Shown here: positions 19,087 to 31,889 of the stretch, in pieces | Layout: each line of letters begins with the position of its first letter | Position numbering within the stretch: position 1 is the first letter of the stretch | Assembly (NCBI GenBank): GCA_036346255.1 | Contig: CM070634.1 | Location: 82,153,020 to 82,217,019 of the forward strand | Direction of reading: 5' to 3' | Origin: Ampelocalamus luodianensis | Lineage: Eukaryota > Streptophyta > Magnoliopsida > Poales > Poaceae | DNA length: 64,000 bases | Position numbers and translations under genes: made by a program | Notes under the pieces: model-generated | What the model was told of the DNA's origin: nothing | Databases searched by the model: none | What the model saw: the letters and a program-made list of their open reading frames with translations, nothing else

Positions 19087-22000
19087 ATGAGCTACAGGCT
19101 ACAAATGCAAAAATTTCCCGTTTGGCCAGCACCAGCTCCTAGTCGTGGAGTCCCGAGTCCACGGCAGCACACGTCGTCTGCTTCCTCTCCTCTCGCCGTC
19201 TCGCGCTCGCCTCCACCTCCCTCCAAATCCCGACCCTCCCACTCCCCATGCGTTCCCCCCCGGCCGCCGCCTTCCTCGCCGGCCGCCACCTTCCTCGCCC
19301 CCGCCGTCGCGGTCTCCAACCGCGTGGCTCCGCTCCGGCGGGCGAGGCGCTTCGCCGTCCGCTCCGTCGCCTCCCCTCCCGTCCCCAAGGCCGCGTCGCC
19401 GCCCACCAAGGTGAGATCACCTGGCACTTAGTGATGGATTACTCATGTATCGTGCATTGGCGCGGCTTCCTGCCGGACTGAGCTCATGAGATCCTTGGAT
19501 TGGGTGGTTGACGGATCCGTTGGATAAGCTGCGAGCCATAGCGCGATCGAAATGTGCGAACTGCTTCGGTGCGATTGTAGATCTCGAATTGTTGGTTAGG
19601 AGAGGTTAGGATCCTCTCTCTAGTTATAGGCTTATAGCCAATTCAATGACCACAATGTTTACCTTCCATGCTCTATTAGTCATTAGTTCTAAAAAAAGCT
19701 CTGTTAGTCATTAGCGCAGTTTTTGTTTGCTCAACTATATAGATTCGCAGGCAGTGGACAAATTCTCATATTGGTGCAAAAAAATTAAAATGCTTGCAAA
19801 ACTAAACTTTAACGTTTAACCCTGAAGGGCCAGAACACACATTAATGTTATAGGTTTTGTGCTTACACTGCTTAGATATTAGCAAGATTTCGAGTTCAAT
19901 TTAAAACACTCTTGTTAACATACATCATATGTGTCATACCTGAGTTTGAGTTGAGTTTTAATCCGTCTCTACTCTACATGTATCAAATCCTTAAACTTTC
20001 AGTTACAAAGAGGGACGAGGGAGGGATAGTATAATGATAATTGGTCAGATACTGCAGACCTGCTTATCTCATCGAAATAATAAAGTGCTACATTTTGCAT
20101 TTTATGACACAAGATCCTTTTTTTTTTATTACAAAAAAGCCTAATTTTTTAATTTTACCCCCTCCAACTGTTATTCTAAGTCACTATGACACTTATCACA
20201 AATTTTAATTGCGGTAAAATGACCAGTTTAACCTTGTTTAAGATGTTTCAAACAAGTGAAAATGTTGACTATATGTATAACACAATTGAGTGAAGACTAT
20301 TGGATCGGTAGAATGTTGTAGATTTTTCTTGAAAAGGTGGAATTGCTTATAATGTAAAACAAAATAGGGGCCTAGTATGGCTTGAAACATGAAACAGAAG
20401 GATTATTTTAAATACTGTGGTGGTGTGCACATGCATACGAGGTTTTATGTACCATGTTTGTAATATGTTAAACTTTTTTTAGCTCACATTATTCAGGGCC
20501 CTGTAATCCTGCTCTCTATTTTCTCTCTCCTTCCTCTCACCCTTCCCTCTCAAAATCACATCCCTTTCTATCCTTCTCCCTCCTGCCCCCCTTCATCTTC
20601 TTGTCTAGTAGCAAAATTTTAATTAGTTAGTTTCAAAGTGCTAGTTAAAAGTCTGACACATCTATTTTCATCTTTCTATGTTCTTCTGACGACTGACAAT
20701 CAATGTTATATGGTCCTATCTTTGGTTCTACCTGCTAGGCTGCTAGTGCAGGGGTTTTGGAATGCTAATTTTGTTACTTGATGTGTATGGCCAAGTTTAT
20801 ACGTATAGTGTGCATGATCCCTAATACAGAGGGAAGTTGTTGGCCTATTGCTCCTACTCCCCTTGATTCCGAATATAAGTCATTTTGGATATTGACACAG
20901 TCTCCATGGTGATACTTTGACCATCAATTTCTATGAAAATATGTTTTTTAAAAAATAATTATACATTATGAAAGTATATTTCACGATGGATCTAATAATA
21001 CCAATTTCATGTTAGCGATCTCGGTAATTCTTTATATATCGATGGTTAAACTTAAAAATGTTTGACCAGCACAGATTCTGAATCAACTTACATTTGGAAT
21101 CAGAGGTAGTACGTCACAGTGAGGAGAGAATGAGATATAGTGAATTTTTTCGAACCCGAGATATAGTGAATTGACTGTATAGGGGAAAGAAGAGAGATAG
21201 GGAAGCAAACAAATGCGATCCTGCTCTCTTTGTTTCCTCCCTCATTCTTCTCTCCCTGTCATTTGCATGCTGCACTCTGCCTTGTTAACACTCTGCCCAC
21301 TGGCCACTGCCCCATGAGGTGCATGCCTTGTACAGGCCCTGTGTGTACCCCAGATTGCAGGCTCTTTCGCCTTGTCCATTCATAGGCTTCGATAACATTT
21401 TGCCATGTTTTCTTTTTCTGATAACATGTCAGTGCACTTTCCTAGTGCTTGTAAACTGTGAGGAAAACTGAAATAGTAATTGAAATTGAATTGCTAAAAG
21501 TTTTTCCTTAACATTCTGACTATTAACCTAAAATAATACACCAAAAGCCTGAATGATTTAAGCATGCTATTATTGTGGTTATCGTTGTAGCCTTGTCATG
21601 TGCTTACTCAATCAGACAAGTTAAACATGGAAGTTCAACATGATCCAATGTGGACTGCAACATAAAATTAAGTCTTTTCAACAAATGGGCTAAGCTAGAT
21701 CTTGAACAGTGGACCATGCTGTGCTGAACTTAGTACCTCTATGCACTAAAGATTACTAAAACTTGTGATTTGTCAACTGTTAGAAAAATCACTTTATGAT
21801 ATAATGCGTACCCCAACGGCTTAAACATTAGTTTCCAGCAAAGCAAAGCCCTCTTTCAGAATTTAGGTTTTCGAAGAGCTGTGACATTGCCGCAAAAGAT
21901 TCCACTAGTATAATCATTTGTCGATGCGTTAGCCTATTAAGGTTAATGTCCTTAGTGCATATCGAATTATCGATTACTGTAGTGGCAAATATCCCAACAT

Positions 22001-25000
22001 TGGACTTCTAAGAATGAGATGTGTTAACCATGGTCATACGAAGTTATGAACAATTTTATTCTGCCTCTCTGTGCTATTGTCTGTGCGATAACATTATTTA
22101 TATGTGTTTCCAGACTGGGAAGTGGCAGTGGACATTTGAGGATAAGTCAGTAAGCGTTTATTATGAGGAGCATGTGCAGGAGATTGCTGAGAATGTGAAG
22201 AACATCCTTATGATCCCTACGATTTCTGATGTTAGCACGGTGGAGGAATGGAGGGTGGCCGCCAAAGATATCGTGGCACGAAAAGGAGAACTTGGCTACC
22301 GTGCTACTATTGTTGATTGGCCTGGCCTGGGTTATTCAGACAGGCCATCACTGAACTACAATGCTGATGTGATGGAGAATTTTCTGGTTCAGCTAATGAA
22401 TTCACCAAATAGTCCTGTGGCAAATGCAGGTAAATCAGATTTTACTCTTTCAGTGCACTGCAAGCATTTCCACTAGAATTCATACCTGATTCAATACGCT
22501 CTACTTTGGTTAAGCATATTTGGTTAACGAATATTTGTTTCATTCTTCTAGCTTTTAGACTGTAGGTGTCTACTTTATCTGCATATGCTTACTGCATTCA
22601 TTGTTCCAAAAAAAGATGTGTGCTTCATATTCTTCAGCGCTTCAACCAGAAAATGCTATGCTTATGCACAAGATAATGCCTGGCTAATGTCATGTGGGGT
22701 CGTGTGTACGGCCGACGCGACAAGGCAAAGGAGCAGCCGGCCTTGGGCGCAGGAGCACCCAGCCCTGGCGGCTGATTCAGTTTCCATATTATCTTATTAG
22801 GCAATTTGCAATTAGGAAAGTCTAAAGTAAGAAAGTCTATTTTAGGAAGAGTCCTAGTTAAGGAAGGATAATACCTTCTATTCTCAATCAAGTTGTACTT
22901 CTCTATATAGAGGATATGCAATCAATAGAAAAGCAACAAAAGGATTGGGTAATTACCTGATCCCTTGCTCCATCCTCCTGTCTCCTTGCGCCATCCCCTG
23001 TCATCCTCCCGACGGCTAGGGTTCCTCCTAGCCGCACTTCATCACGGCTTCCAGATGCAATCCCCACCCTTCAGAATTAATCCTCCCCTTCCGCCTTCGC
23101 TCTCAACGTTCATAACCTGGCAGCTAAGGTTAGCTAACTAAATATACTCTAGAAAACATATTTCCTGGAAATATTCCTCTTGGTTGGTTACTGTAAGCTG
23201 ATTGGCAGCTGTAAACTGGCATCTAACGGGTCCTGAAATGTTAATACGTAGAGTAACAGTGTTAGCAGAGCAGTTAATTTCACAATGGAAATGATCTCTT
23301 ACAATGTTAATGAGTGGAACATATGCCAGAAGCCAGAAAACAAATTCCAGTTGGTTGATATTTGCCACATAGACAGTGTTTGTCACTATGATTTACAATA
23401 GTTCGTTAGCAAGAAATTGCAAGCATTAGGTTAATAATTTTGAAATCACCCTTTTGCTTCATCTTCACTATTCAATTAACAATGTTGCTGTACTGTCTAT
23501 ACCATGATCAGATGGTGAATTGGTAGTAGTTGGAGGTGGTCATGCAGCAACAATAGCAGTCCGTGCAGCTGGGAAGGGCCTTATCAGACCATCTGCTGTC
23601 GCTGCTGTTGCACCTACTTGGGCTGGACCCCTTCCCATTGTATTTGGCCGAGGTTCTGATATGGAAACAAGGTAAAAAACCGAGCGTATGAACTTTTGAT
23701 ATTACATATATTTGTCAGAGAATGCTTTGAAAGATCTGCTTGTGGCCTGTGTCATTTGTTAAGAGAATTTTTAAGATAATACTAACACCAGCGCACTTAA
23801 CTTCATTGCTTGATTTTCAACCACAGTTTGCACTTTCTGTGCCTCCTTGCCTATACAGTCAGTACACTATTTACATGCCTCATGCCTAGCATATATTCCC
23901 TGCCCCTTTCCTCATAATACTTATTTTCCGTGATGTAGGTCAATTGTCAAGGGTGCATTTGCAATTATGCATAACTATACAAAAATGCGCTAGACACAGA
24001 TGTGGTGTGATAGACATGAAGTATACACAGAATCCTGTAGGTCGTGAAGTTGTGAAGGCAATAAGATGATCCTGAGTTCCTGAAAATCATTAGATGCAAC
24101 AGGACTATAGGAGAAATACTCCCTTTTGAACATCATTATACTGACCCTGACTTTCCATCTACTGATTGAAGTTTGCTTTGCATACCTCATATTGACATTT
24201 GTTCTGTAGTGTTCATGTCGTCATTTGTATAATTGTATCACATGGTCTTATTGGAGTATCTCATTGAATGAACAGTACATATGGTTGGTAGTTTGTTAAT
24301 GCAGTGCTGCTATGTACACACATGATTTTGTTCATATAAAGTTTGTAACACCATGACAGGCTGGGGGTGAGAAAATGTGGGTGTGTACGAACAAGAGTGC
24401 CTTTATTCAGTGATCCATTAGTAATATCTGGCCTTGGTCGTCATTTATGAACTTAGTATGTTGTTGCATAGAGAAAGTGTCAGTAGCATGGTTTTGGCAC
24501 ATTTTCCAAATTGATTGTATGGCTTAATCTTAATAAGATCACCAATTCGGCGTTAGAGCACTTCTTTTCATTCTTTTTATTTAATTTATACTGATATATA
24601 TGTTTAACTAATTTACAGAACTTGTGATGTTGGGTTTGCTAGACCAAAAAAAGTATTTTGAATCGTGTTAAATGATACATAACAAGTACTGATGTAAATA
24701 ATTCTGTGATATGCTGGTTACCATTAGGCATTTATAGACATCTCAGCTTGTTAAGATAATCACGCTGAATCATTTTTTCTACTGTTATTAATAGGTATGG
24801 GCTTCTATGTGGAACACTAAGGGCCCCAGCTATTGGCTGGATGATGTACAATGTTCTGGTGAGCAACGAGAAGTCCATCCAGTCTCAGTACAAGTCCCAT
24901 GTCTATGCTAACCCTGAGAATGTGACGCCGGATATTGTCGAGAGCCGCTATGAATTAACCAAAAGAAAAGGTGCACGGTTTGTCCCTGCTGCGTTCCTGA

Positions 25001-25263
25001 CAGGCCTTCTTGATCCTGTCCAATCAAGGGAAGAATTCCTGCAGTTATTTGCTAAGCTAGACGGAGATGTACCAGTTTTGATTGTGTCCACGGCAAATGC
25101 TCCAAAGAGGTCGAAGGCCGAGATGGAGGCTCTCAAGGGCGCTAAAGGTGTGACCAAATTTGTGGAGGTTCCAGGTGCTCTTCTGCCGCAGGAAGAATAT
25201 CCCTTAGCAGTTGTGGAGGAACTATACAACTTTCTGCAGGAAACATCGACACCAAGAAGATGA
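19087..25263 (+). CDS. Plastid-type alpha/beta-hydrolase-fold protein, probably non-catalytic
   Basis: Four exons: 19087-19410, 22114-22429, 23512-23671 and 24795-25263. All introns are GT-AG, and the phases (0, 1, 2) join to 422 codons plus stop. Residues 1 to about 105 are Ser/Pro/Ala/Arg-rich with almost no acidic residues, like a chloroplast transit peptide. The body has the fold's landmarks: ATIVDWPGLGYSDRP in exon 2, LVVVGGGHAATIAVRAA in exon 3 (the nucleophile elbow region) and a C-terminal VEELYNFLQE helix. Family members are usually hydrolases, but here the elbow reads G-G-G-H-A with no Ser, Asp or Cys. The usual HG oxyanion motif is replaced by MIPTISD, and the C-terminal region reads GALLPQEEYP with no His. 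So the fold seems kept and the chemistry lost. The frame is intact and codons look normal, so it is probably expressed. The exact start is uncertain: an ATG at 19248 in another frame sits beside a C-run. Substrate and role unknown. Confidence 0.9.
20855..21111. mobile_element. Stowaway-like MITE in intron 1
   Basis: 257 bp including flanking TA at both ends. The terminal inverted repeats are TACTCCCCTTGATTCCGAAT on the left and ACTTACATTTGGAATCAGAG followed by GTAGTA on the right, matching the grass Stowaway type (CTCCCTCCGTTCC-like). The centre is A+T-rich and non-coding. It would have been moved by a Tc1/mariner-type transposase supplied elsewhere. Confidence 0.85.
22690..23100 (+). mobile_element. 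LTR-like remnant in intron 2
   Basis: Starts near TGTGGGGTCGTGTGTACGGC and carries repeated AGGAAAGTC/AGTCCTAG motifs, then TCTCTATATAGAGG (a TATA-like box near 22900) and a downstream CAATCAATAG leader. This layout is familiar from grass copia-type LTRs. The right boundary and target duplication were not found, so a solo LTR is the likeliest but not proven reading. Confidence 0.5.
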
Positions 25264-25363
25264 ATGCGGATGTGGGACAACTATGCCGGAGTCTTAGTCT
25301 CATGCCTATCACTTTGCGGGTAGATTCATCAACGTGCCATATTGTATTGGAGCTCTTAGTGAC

Positions 25364-25369
25364 AATAAA
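25364..25369 (+). terminator. Polyadenylation signal candidate
   Basis: AATAAA lies about 100 bp after the stop codon of the alpha/beta-hydrolase-fold gene, at a typical position for a plant near-upstream element. Confidence 0.5.
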
Positions 25370-26527
25370 GCAGCATTACTTCTTGGGTACCACATTTCCA
25401 AGCCCGCTTTTAACAAAGCAGCCATCCATACAGCGTCAGTCAGTGTATGTAATGCATACTGCCCTGATCAATAATTGCAGTTAACGATTAGGCGCATCGT
25501 GGTTCCAGTCTGATCGCATCGTGGCCTAAGTGCCTAACCCTTGATCTGGTGGCATTCATTCATCGCACATGGAGGCAGCAGTTCTTCCAACACTGTTCAG
25601 TTCAGTCCCTGGTTTCTTCCCATTGATGACAAAGTACAAGACCTAGAAGACGTTCTTCTCCAGAGGTAAAGCATTTATCATTTTCTTCCCTCAAACCTGT
25701 ACATTTCACCAAAGGCGACGCGTCGTTGTTGAGTTCTTTCACCGGGGAATCAATGCTTGAAGCTGAAAGGTGCCTCGCTCTTGTGCTGCTAGAAGCTGGT
25801 ACATTTGCAGAGGTAGTGGTAGGTACAGATTCTGATCAATAATTGGAGCATGATCCCGGTGGCTGGCCGTGCCGCTGCTATCAATGCCGCATTTAGTGAA
25901 GCGTCACAAGCCAGCTGCGACTCTGGGCACGCAACCTTACCACGCTGTGCAGCGCACTGCATCCTCGCCGGGTTCGAGCGGCCAATGGTGGCGGTGGCCG
26001 AGGCCGGGGCGCTGGCCACCGTGAAAGCTACGGCGGCGCGCTACGGTCCACGGCGTCGCCGTCGACGTGCCCACGGGGCACCCAGGTAGAGGTCGTGTCA
26101 TGTAGCCACTCGCTGTGAGCTCGCAGGGGTGAGAGGGAAAGGCATTTAAGGGAGGGAAAGGGTAGTCTAAGTGGCAAGTGAAGTGTCCCAGTTCAGAGGT
26201 GGACTTTCCGTGCGCTGGTGTCGATCTCTCTGAATAACAACTCGGCTGGGGATTCTAGAGAATTCATGGAGTGGGCACTGGACTGTGGAGTGGTAGACAC
26301 CACCGCATCACGTTCGGTTTAAATGCTGCGAGATAGGGTCTAATTGCCTGAATGGGTTGGTAGGATAGGATGCACACACGCATATGCGTGTGGCGATGGC
26401 ATTTCCTCCTGATTGTTTAAAGATTGCGTTGAGTGGCTGAATTGCAGGAGAGCTGGAGCTACGGTCCAGGTGGCAGCATTGGTATTTTATTGCGTGGGTG
26501 GGGGTGGGGGAATCAAGTCGAACGATG
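25370..26527. other. Downstream flank of the host gene, unassigned
   Basis: Contains the rest of the 3' UTR and a G+C-rich block (25850-26090) with an open plus-strand frame rich in Ala and Arg. That frame has no recognised domain and a composition-driven look. No transposon ends were identified. It might hold an exon of a decayed gene, but I cannot support one. Confidence 0.4.
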
Positions 26528-28343
26528 AACCTGAATCTGCAAATCTGGATTATCTGTGTATTCTGAATTAGTCTCATGATCAGTAGCTAACTCACACAGT
26601 GACAACATCGATGAAACTCATATTCATACAACAAAAGGGTTAAAACATAAGCAAATTATTATTAAAGAGTAGCAGTGGACTTTATAGTCAAAATTTACAT
26701 AATTTACCACGTAAGGCTTAAAAGACTAATAAAACTTTTGCAGTGGAAAATAAGATAACTCGTGGTAGCCATTTGACACGCTCACATACAATCGAGCAGG
26801 GAGCGCGTCCTAGTTTGCATAGTCTTCAAAATACTCCTCGTAAAAGTTTGGGTTCCCTAGGTCTTCCTCAGCGACTGATTAACAAGGCATAAAGTCGTGA
26901 GTACATAAAGTATTTAGTAAGAGGTAGAGAATAGTATGCAAATAATATTCATGCAAGGCTTGAGCAAGGAATAACTATATGGTTATTGTGCAGAAAGCAG
27001 TATTGACAATAAATAGATTGAAAAGTATAATTGAAAAGATTAAATATATAAGTAAACAATTGCTTTGAAACAACTAGTGAACTACCCGTTCACTTTCCTA
27101 ACCATTCCACCATCCAAGGTTTTATGAAAAACTCTATATCCCATGTGAAATCCCCAGGTATTGTCTATAACCGGAGATACGTCTGTTCGAACAGTTTTAA
27201 CACTTTACAGAGGTGGTACAGCTTTACCTACAAGATATAATCAACTTATAATGTCGGGCAAGAGATGTTTTCGTAGGTGTACGACTAAGTGATTATCATA
27301 AGGCTTTTACAAAACTTTGACTTAATTCAGTTCTGCTCGCTAAGGTTTCACTACTGAAAGGTTCCATCTGCCACAATCGGGCCCCCTCTTGTGCTATTGT
27401 GAATATCCATCTCAAAATGCACACTTCCCAAAAACAGAACTACAATCAAGACATTGCTAATTAATTAGTCAGGTCCATCCCATATTAAATATGTGATTGT
27501 ACGATAAGGTCCAGATCAATAGTGCACAAGATTAAGTCATTAGTGATTACTCAAACGAGACAACCTCATTTAAAAATGTGCTACCCGCACCCTTTTACTG
27601 CATGATCATTTGTCCGAATAGGAAAATATTTTTGTTTAACCAGGCCTAATGACATCCCTGCCATGGAACAATAAATTTTACAACAATGGCCTCGCACCAC
27701 AATTCCATATATCATTAAGTCAAGTTACCAAAATTATCATCGTGTATAGGAGCCCGTCGTACAACTAAGCATGACTAAGCATACTACGCCACTCATGTTG
27801 GTATTACAATTATATCCAAATAATACCAACCCTTCCTATGGTGTCAAAGGACATATGGCATTCACAATATTCAAGGTGGCATAACGTCAATTAGTAAATT
27901 CGCTACCCTCGAAAACATTTGATATAAAATTAGCATGCATGTTGATATAAAACAATATAATTTTGCAATAATGGATGCAATATGATCAAAGGTCTACAAC
28001 TTACATTTGTCAAAGATCGGAGTTGCTCTTGTGGACTGGTCCAAGAAGGATTCAGAAACGTCGGATTCTAACGCACAAAACAAGACGAATAGATTACAAT
28101 AGATCCAAATAAAATCCAAAAGATATCAAATAGGTACCGAAAGAAAGATTAAGAATTTAGGAGCAATAATAGATGGAATCAGAGTTCGTATGAAGAAGAT
28201 CGAACACCTGGAAGTTTGTCGGAAAAGGAAATTGCTGAAAAAATGGGAAGAAGGGGAATATTCTGTTTCGAAAATAACAGATTAAATCAACACTAGCTGA
28301 CATAAGGGCCCCACTTGCTAGTGAGTCAGAGAAGAAAGAAAAG

Positions 28344-30241
28344 TGTTGGACCGAAATGGCGACTAGAGGGGGTGAATAGGAGCACAAACTCTTTTTGTCT
28401 CCAAATCAAATTCAATACGAATATCACTCCAATAGCTATTAAAGCTATGAAGATCAATCAATCAAGCACAGCGGAAGACTTGTATTGAATCCAATCAAAA
28501 CCCCAAAAGAAATGACCATAAACACAAGAAGACGACTGATGAGCGATGACTCGAAAGTACAAAGGTCGATGAACGATACTCGTAGCTTGTACTCGAAAAT
28601 GAGCGATTAACTCGAAGAGTAGTATTCGAAAGCTACAGTGTCTTGCTACAGTACTCGTAGCAAGAACTCGAAATGAATAGCACTCGATGCTACAGTACTC
28701 GATAAAAGAATAGAGCTTGAAATGAATAGTACTCGATGCTACAGTACTCGTAGCTACAGTGTCGTGCTACAGTACTCGTAGCTAGCACTCGAAATGGACA
28801 TGAACTCGATGCTACAGTACTCGTATCAAGAACCTGAATTTCAGCACGATTTCGAGATCGAAAATAGATCTAACTTTTGCTCCACAACTCCAAACTTCAC
28901 GAAACTTAACACACACCTTCTCAAAGATGTCAGGAACCTATTCCATGCAACGATCGTCAAGATCCTTGCTAAAGTTCCTATCTTTTTCAGTTTGAACGAA
29001 GGGTGCTTCAAAACCGAGTCAAAATCGAAATATGATCTAAAGACTTGCTCGTGGGTGATTGATGATCAAGAAGATCCTAGATGTGTTCCCACATGTCACA
29101 GCAAGCTAGATCAAGAAAGGAAATCAAGCAAAAGCTCTCAACACAAAATCTCTATAATCAACCCAAAAGGGAGAACGAAGAACAGAGAGAACAGAGAGCA
29201 AGAACAGAGGAAAACTTCAGATTTCCATTCATTGAATCAAGAGAAAAATACAAAGAGATACATCCCCATACGCATGGACATTGAGCAGGGAAGATTACAA
29301 GCTCGTCAAACCAATCTCTCCTCTCTAACTCAAGAACACAACCCATACATGCTTGAGAGAGATGATACACGTCTCTCAAGAGACCAACGAAGGGGACACA
29401 GAGGAACACAACTCGCCTCTCCCAACAACTCTCAACCACTAAAGCTCGAAGCCAAAGCGGACTCTACGGTCTCTTTTGACTAAAGGAAACCCTAAAATCC
29501 CTTGAAGTGTTCATCGGGGCTTGCAGCCCTCCAACCTATTTATAGCCCATGGCTAACGGGTCTCCACCCCGTTACGCCCGCTAAGTCCACCGAAGCCCGC
29601 TCCCACTTGTGCAGCCTTGCGAAATTCCCGTTCGCCCTCCCGCACCTTCCGAAGCTTCCTCGCTCCTTGTCTCGCACGCCTCGCAACCACCTCGAGTCCA
29701 CGCTCGTCTCCGACACATCCCGATTTTCGACCTCAGCGCCACCTGCGCCTAGTCCGGTCCACCGTGTCTCGCCACGACTTCACCCGATGTTCTTCCGAGA
29801 AGCTTCCGCGCTCCTTGTCTCGCCCGACTCGCAACCACCTCGAGTCCACGTCGTCTTCGACACATCGACCGTTCGACCTCGGCGCCACTGCGCTAGTCCG
29901 GTCCACCGTGTCTCTCCACGACTTCACCCGATGTCCTGCGATCACGCATAAGAAACACATCAACTAGCACCGCTCGATACATGAAAGCATAATTACCATC
30001 ATACTTACCATGTCGAAGTCCAAACCTGTCGAACACACAAAATATGCAACCTAATCCCGTACGACCAAGTTTGACCAAAGTCCGACCGAGCCCGATTGCG
30101 CCACGCAACGACTCGACTCCGAACCACCCAAACCAAACTCGACTTAGATCGAGTCCGATTGCGCCACGCAACGACTCGACTTATCTAAACCAATGTCAAT
30201 TACTTATCACACACATGGGATGACCTCCACATGGTCTCTCA
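28344..30241 (-). repeat. Sirevirus 3' LTR (left copy)
   Basis: 1898 bp, minus orientation. It pairs with 38066-39973. Most of its length is nearly identical to the other LTR: in about 430 bases from 28850, I count three or four differences. A patch at 28530-28640 and another near 28735-28790 differ strongly. It contains tandem motifs of the type GCTACAGTACTCG, two roughly 148-bp subrepeats (29665 and 29813) and a pair of 54-bp subrepeats near 30095 and 30149. The plus-strand open frame at 28794-29483 is antisense to the element and is not taken as a gene. Confidence 0.93.
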
Positions 30242-30252
30242 ATCTCCCCCTT
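30242..30252 (-). other. Sirevirus polypurine tract
   Basis: Minus-strand AAGGGGGAGAT lies immediately before the 3' LTR start TGAGAGACC and would prime plus-strand DNA synthesis. Confidence 0.85.
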
Positions 30253-31889
30253 GATGAGTATATTGACAAACCCAGAAAAACATGAAGTAGAGTTTGATTT
30301 GCAAAGTCCAACATGGTCCAAAGAAAAGAATGAAACTTATGACCATGTCGACAGAAGGAAAACTAGAGCAACAACTGAAGGAGCAAAACTTTTCTCCAAA
30401 GCTCTACAAAGATCCCACACTAGCTTTTTCTTCTCTATTCTCCCCCTTTTTCTTTACTATTTTCCCCCTTTTGGCAATAAACACACCAAGAATGCAAAAG
30501 AGAGAATAAGACATGTCAATGGATGAAAATGGCTGAAGTTTGTTTATTTCTAAGCATGTTGAGCCATGAAAATTATCCATAATGACCATAAGGAAGTACA
30601 CCAAGCCAGAACTCAATGAAAGCCTATCTAGATCATGACAAGATATGTATATCATAGCTAGAACACATAGATGACAATCTGAAATGTAATACATTTTGTG
30701 AGAATGTCAAGTCATCAAAGAGCAAAGTCTAGCTAAAGATATCCAAGAATGATGCAGGCCATGTCAATAGCCTAAGCGGAACAAAGAAGCTAATATTGAG
30801 TCAATTAGAGTGCTACAAGCTCAAGAGTGTATCATGTATTTAAGCACTTTTCATCTTTAGATGATTAACCAAATTTTGCACACTTGACATATTTTCTTTT
30901 AAAGCTTATGGCTGTTTTCAACCAAATTTTTTTTACATGTGCTAGATCTTAAGCCTTATGCGACTACTCCAAGCGAGAAGCTTAAGAAGATAGTCTAGGT
31001 CATCCAAAAACTCCTCCTGAGTTCATGCCTAGTGCAATGGCAAGCCGTCTCATGAGAAAGAATTGGTGAAATCAATTTTTTTCGCACATAAAAAGAGATC
31101 TTTTTGCTTTTAACAGATTGTGCTAACTTATGATGTATCAAGAGACGCAATTAGCTCAATCTAAGGCTTAACAAAGATTCAACGCTCAACTAAGCCTATT
31201 TGACATGACATGAATCATAAAAGGATAGCTCAAGAAAGACTAGACTCAAAAGCTAGCATGACAAGTTTTTTTTAATTCATGTAGAGCAATTTTAATTAAC
31301 TTATCATGGCAAAAGCTAGTCTACACATATGAAGTCATGATAAATCTAGCAAATAAGCACAAGTCATGGCAAGGTGTACAGCATTGTAAACATATCATAG
31401 CAGGATAATAATCAAGGCTCAATGTAGTTATATTACAATGCAAAATGCTAGAAATGCAAAAGATCCAGCTCCCCCTCAACATTAGATGCAACTCTTAGTT
31501 CAAGTTGAGTTAAGTCAAAATTAAGCTCCAGAAGCTCCCAAAAGAACTCCCCTTGAACCAAAACAATAAATCGAGAAGCTTGGCAGAAAACATAAAACAA
31601 GCAGTCCTTAAAGCATAGATAAGATATAGAGAAAACTATGGCTCAGACTGACTCTCATCTACTCCATATGACTCTAGGACTATCAACTGCCCACCTAACA
31701 CACCTGGGAGCAAACACGTACCTTGTCTACCCGAGGGTGGCCCGACCCTCGTTAGAACCTATAAGCAGTGAGTAAGCTCAACCTAGTAAGAAGAGAGACA
31801 GCTAATAAGCAGCATCCTAGAATCACAAGATAAGAGTAGGAAGACTAAGCAACTCGACTAGAGAAACACTCTAATCTATGCTAGGAGGA
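30253..31889 (-). other. Non-coding 3' spacer of the Sirevirus
   Basis: About 1.6 kb of A+T-rich sequence between the end of RNase H and the polypurine tract. No envelope-like frame or transmembrane-rich open frame was seen on the minus strand. Long 3' spacers are common in grass Sireviruses. Confidence 0.6.

Noticed and set aside
25850..26089. Ala-rich plus-strand frame after the host gene
   Set aside because: No domain, no splice or promoter context; possible exon debris but unsupported.
28794..29483. 229-codon plus-strand frame in the Sirevirus LTR, repeated at 38515-39051
   Set aside because: It is antisense to the element, lies wholly inside the LTR, has no domain, and the second copy is shortened. 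It persists because the LTRs are nearly identical, not because it is a gene.
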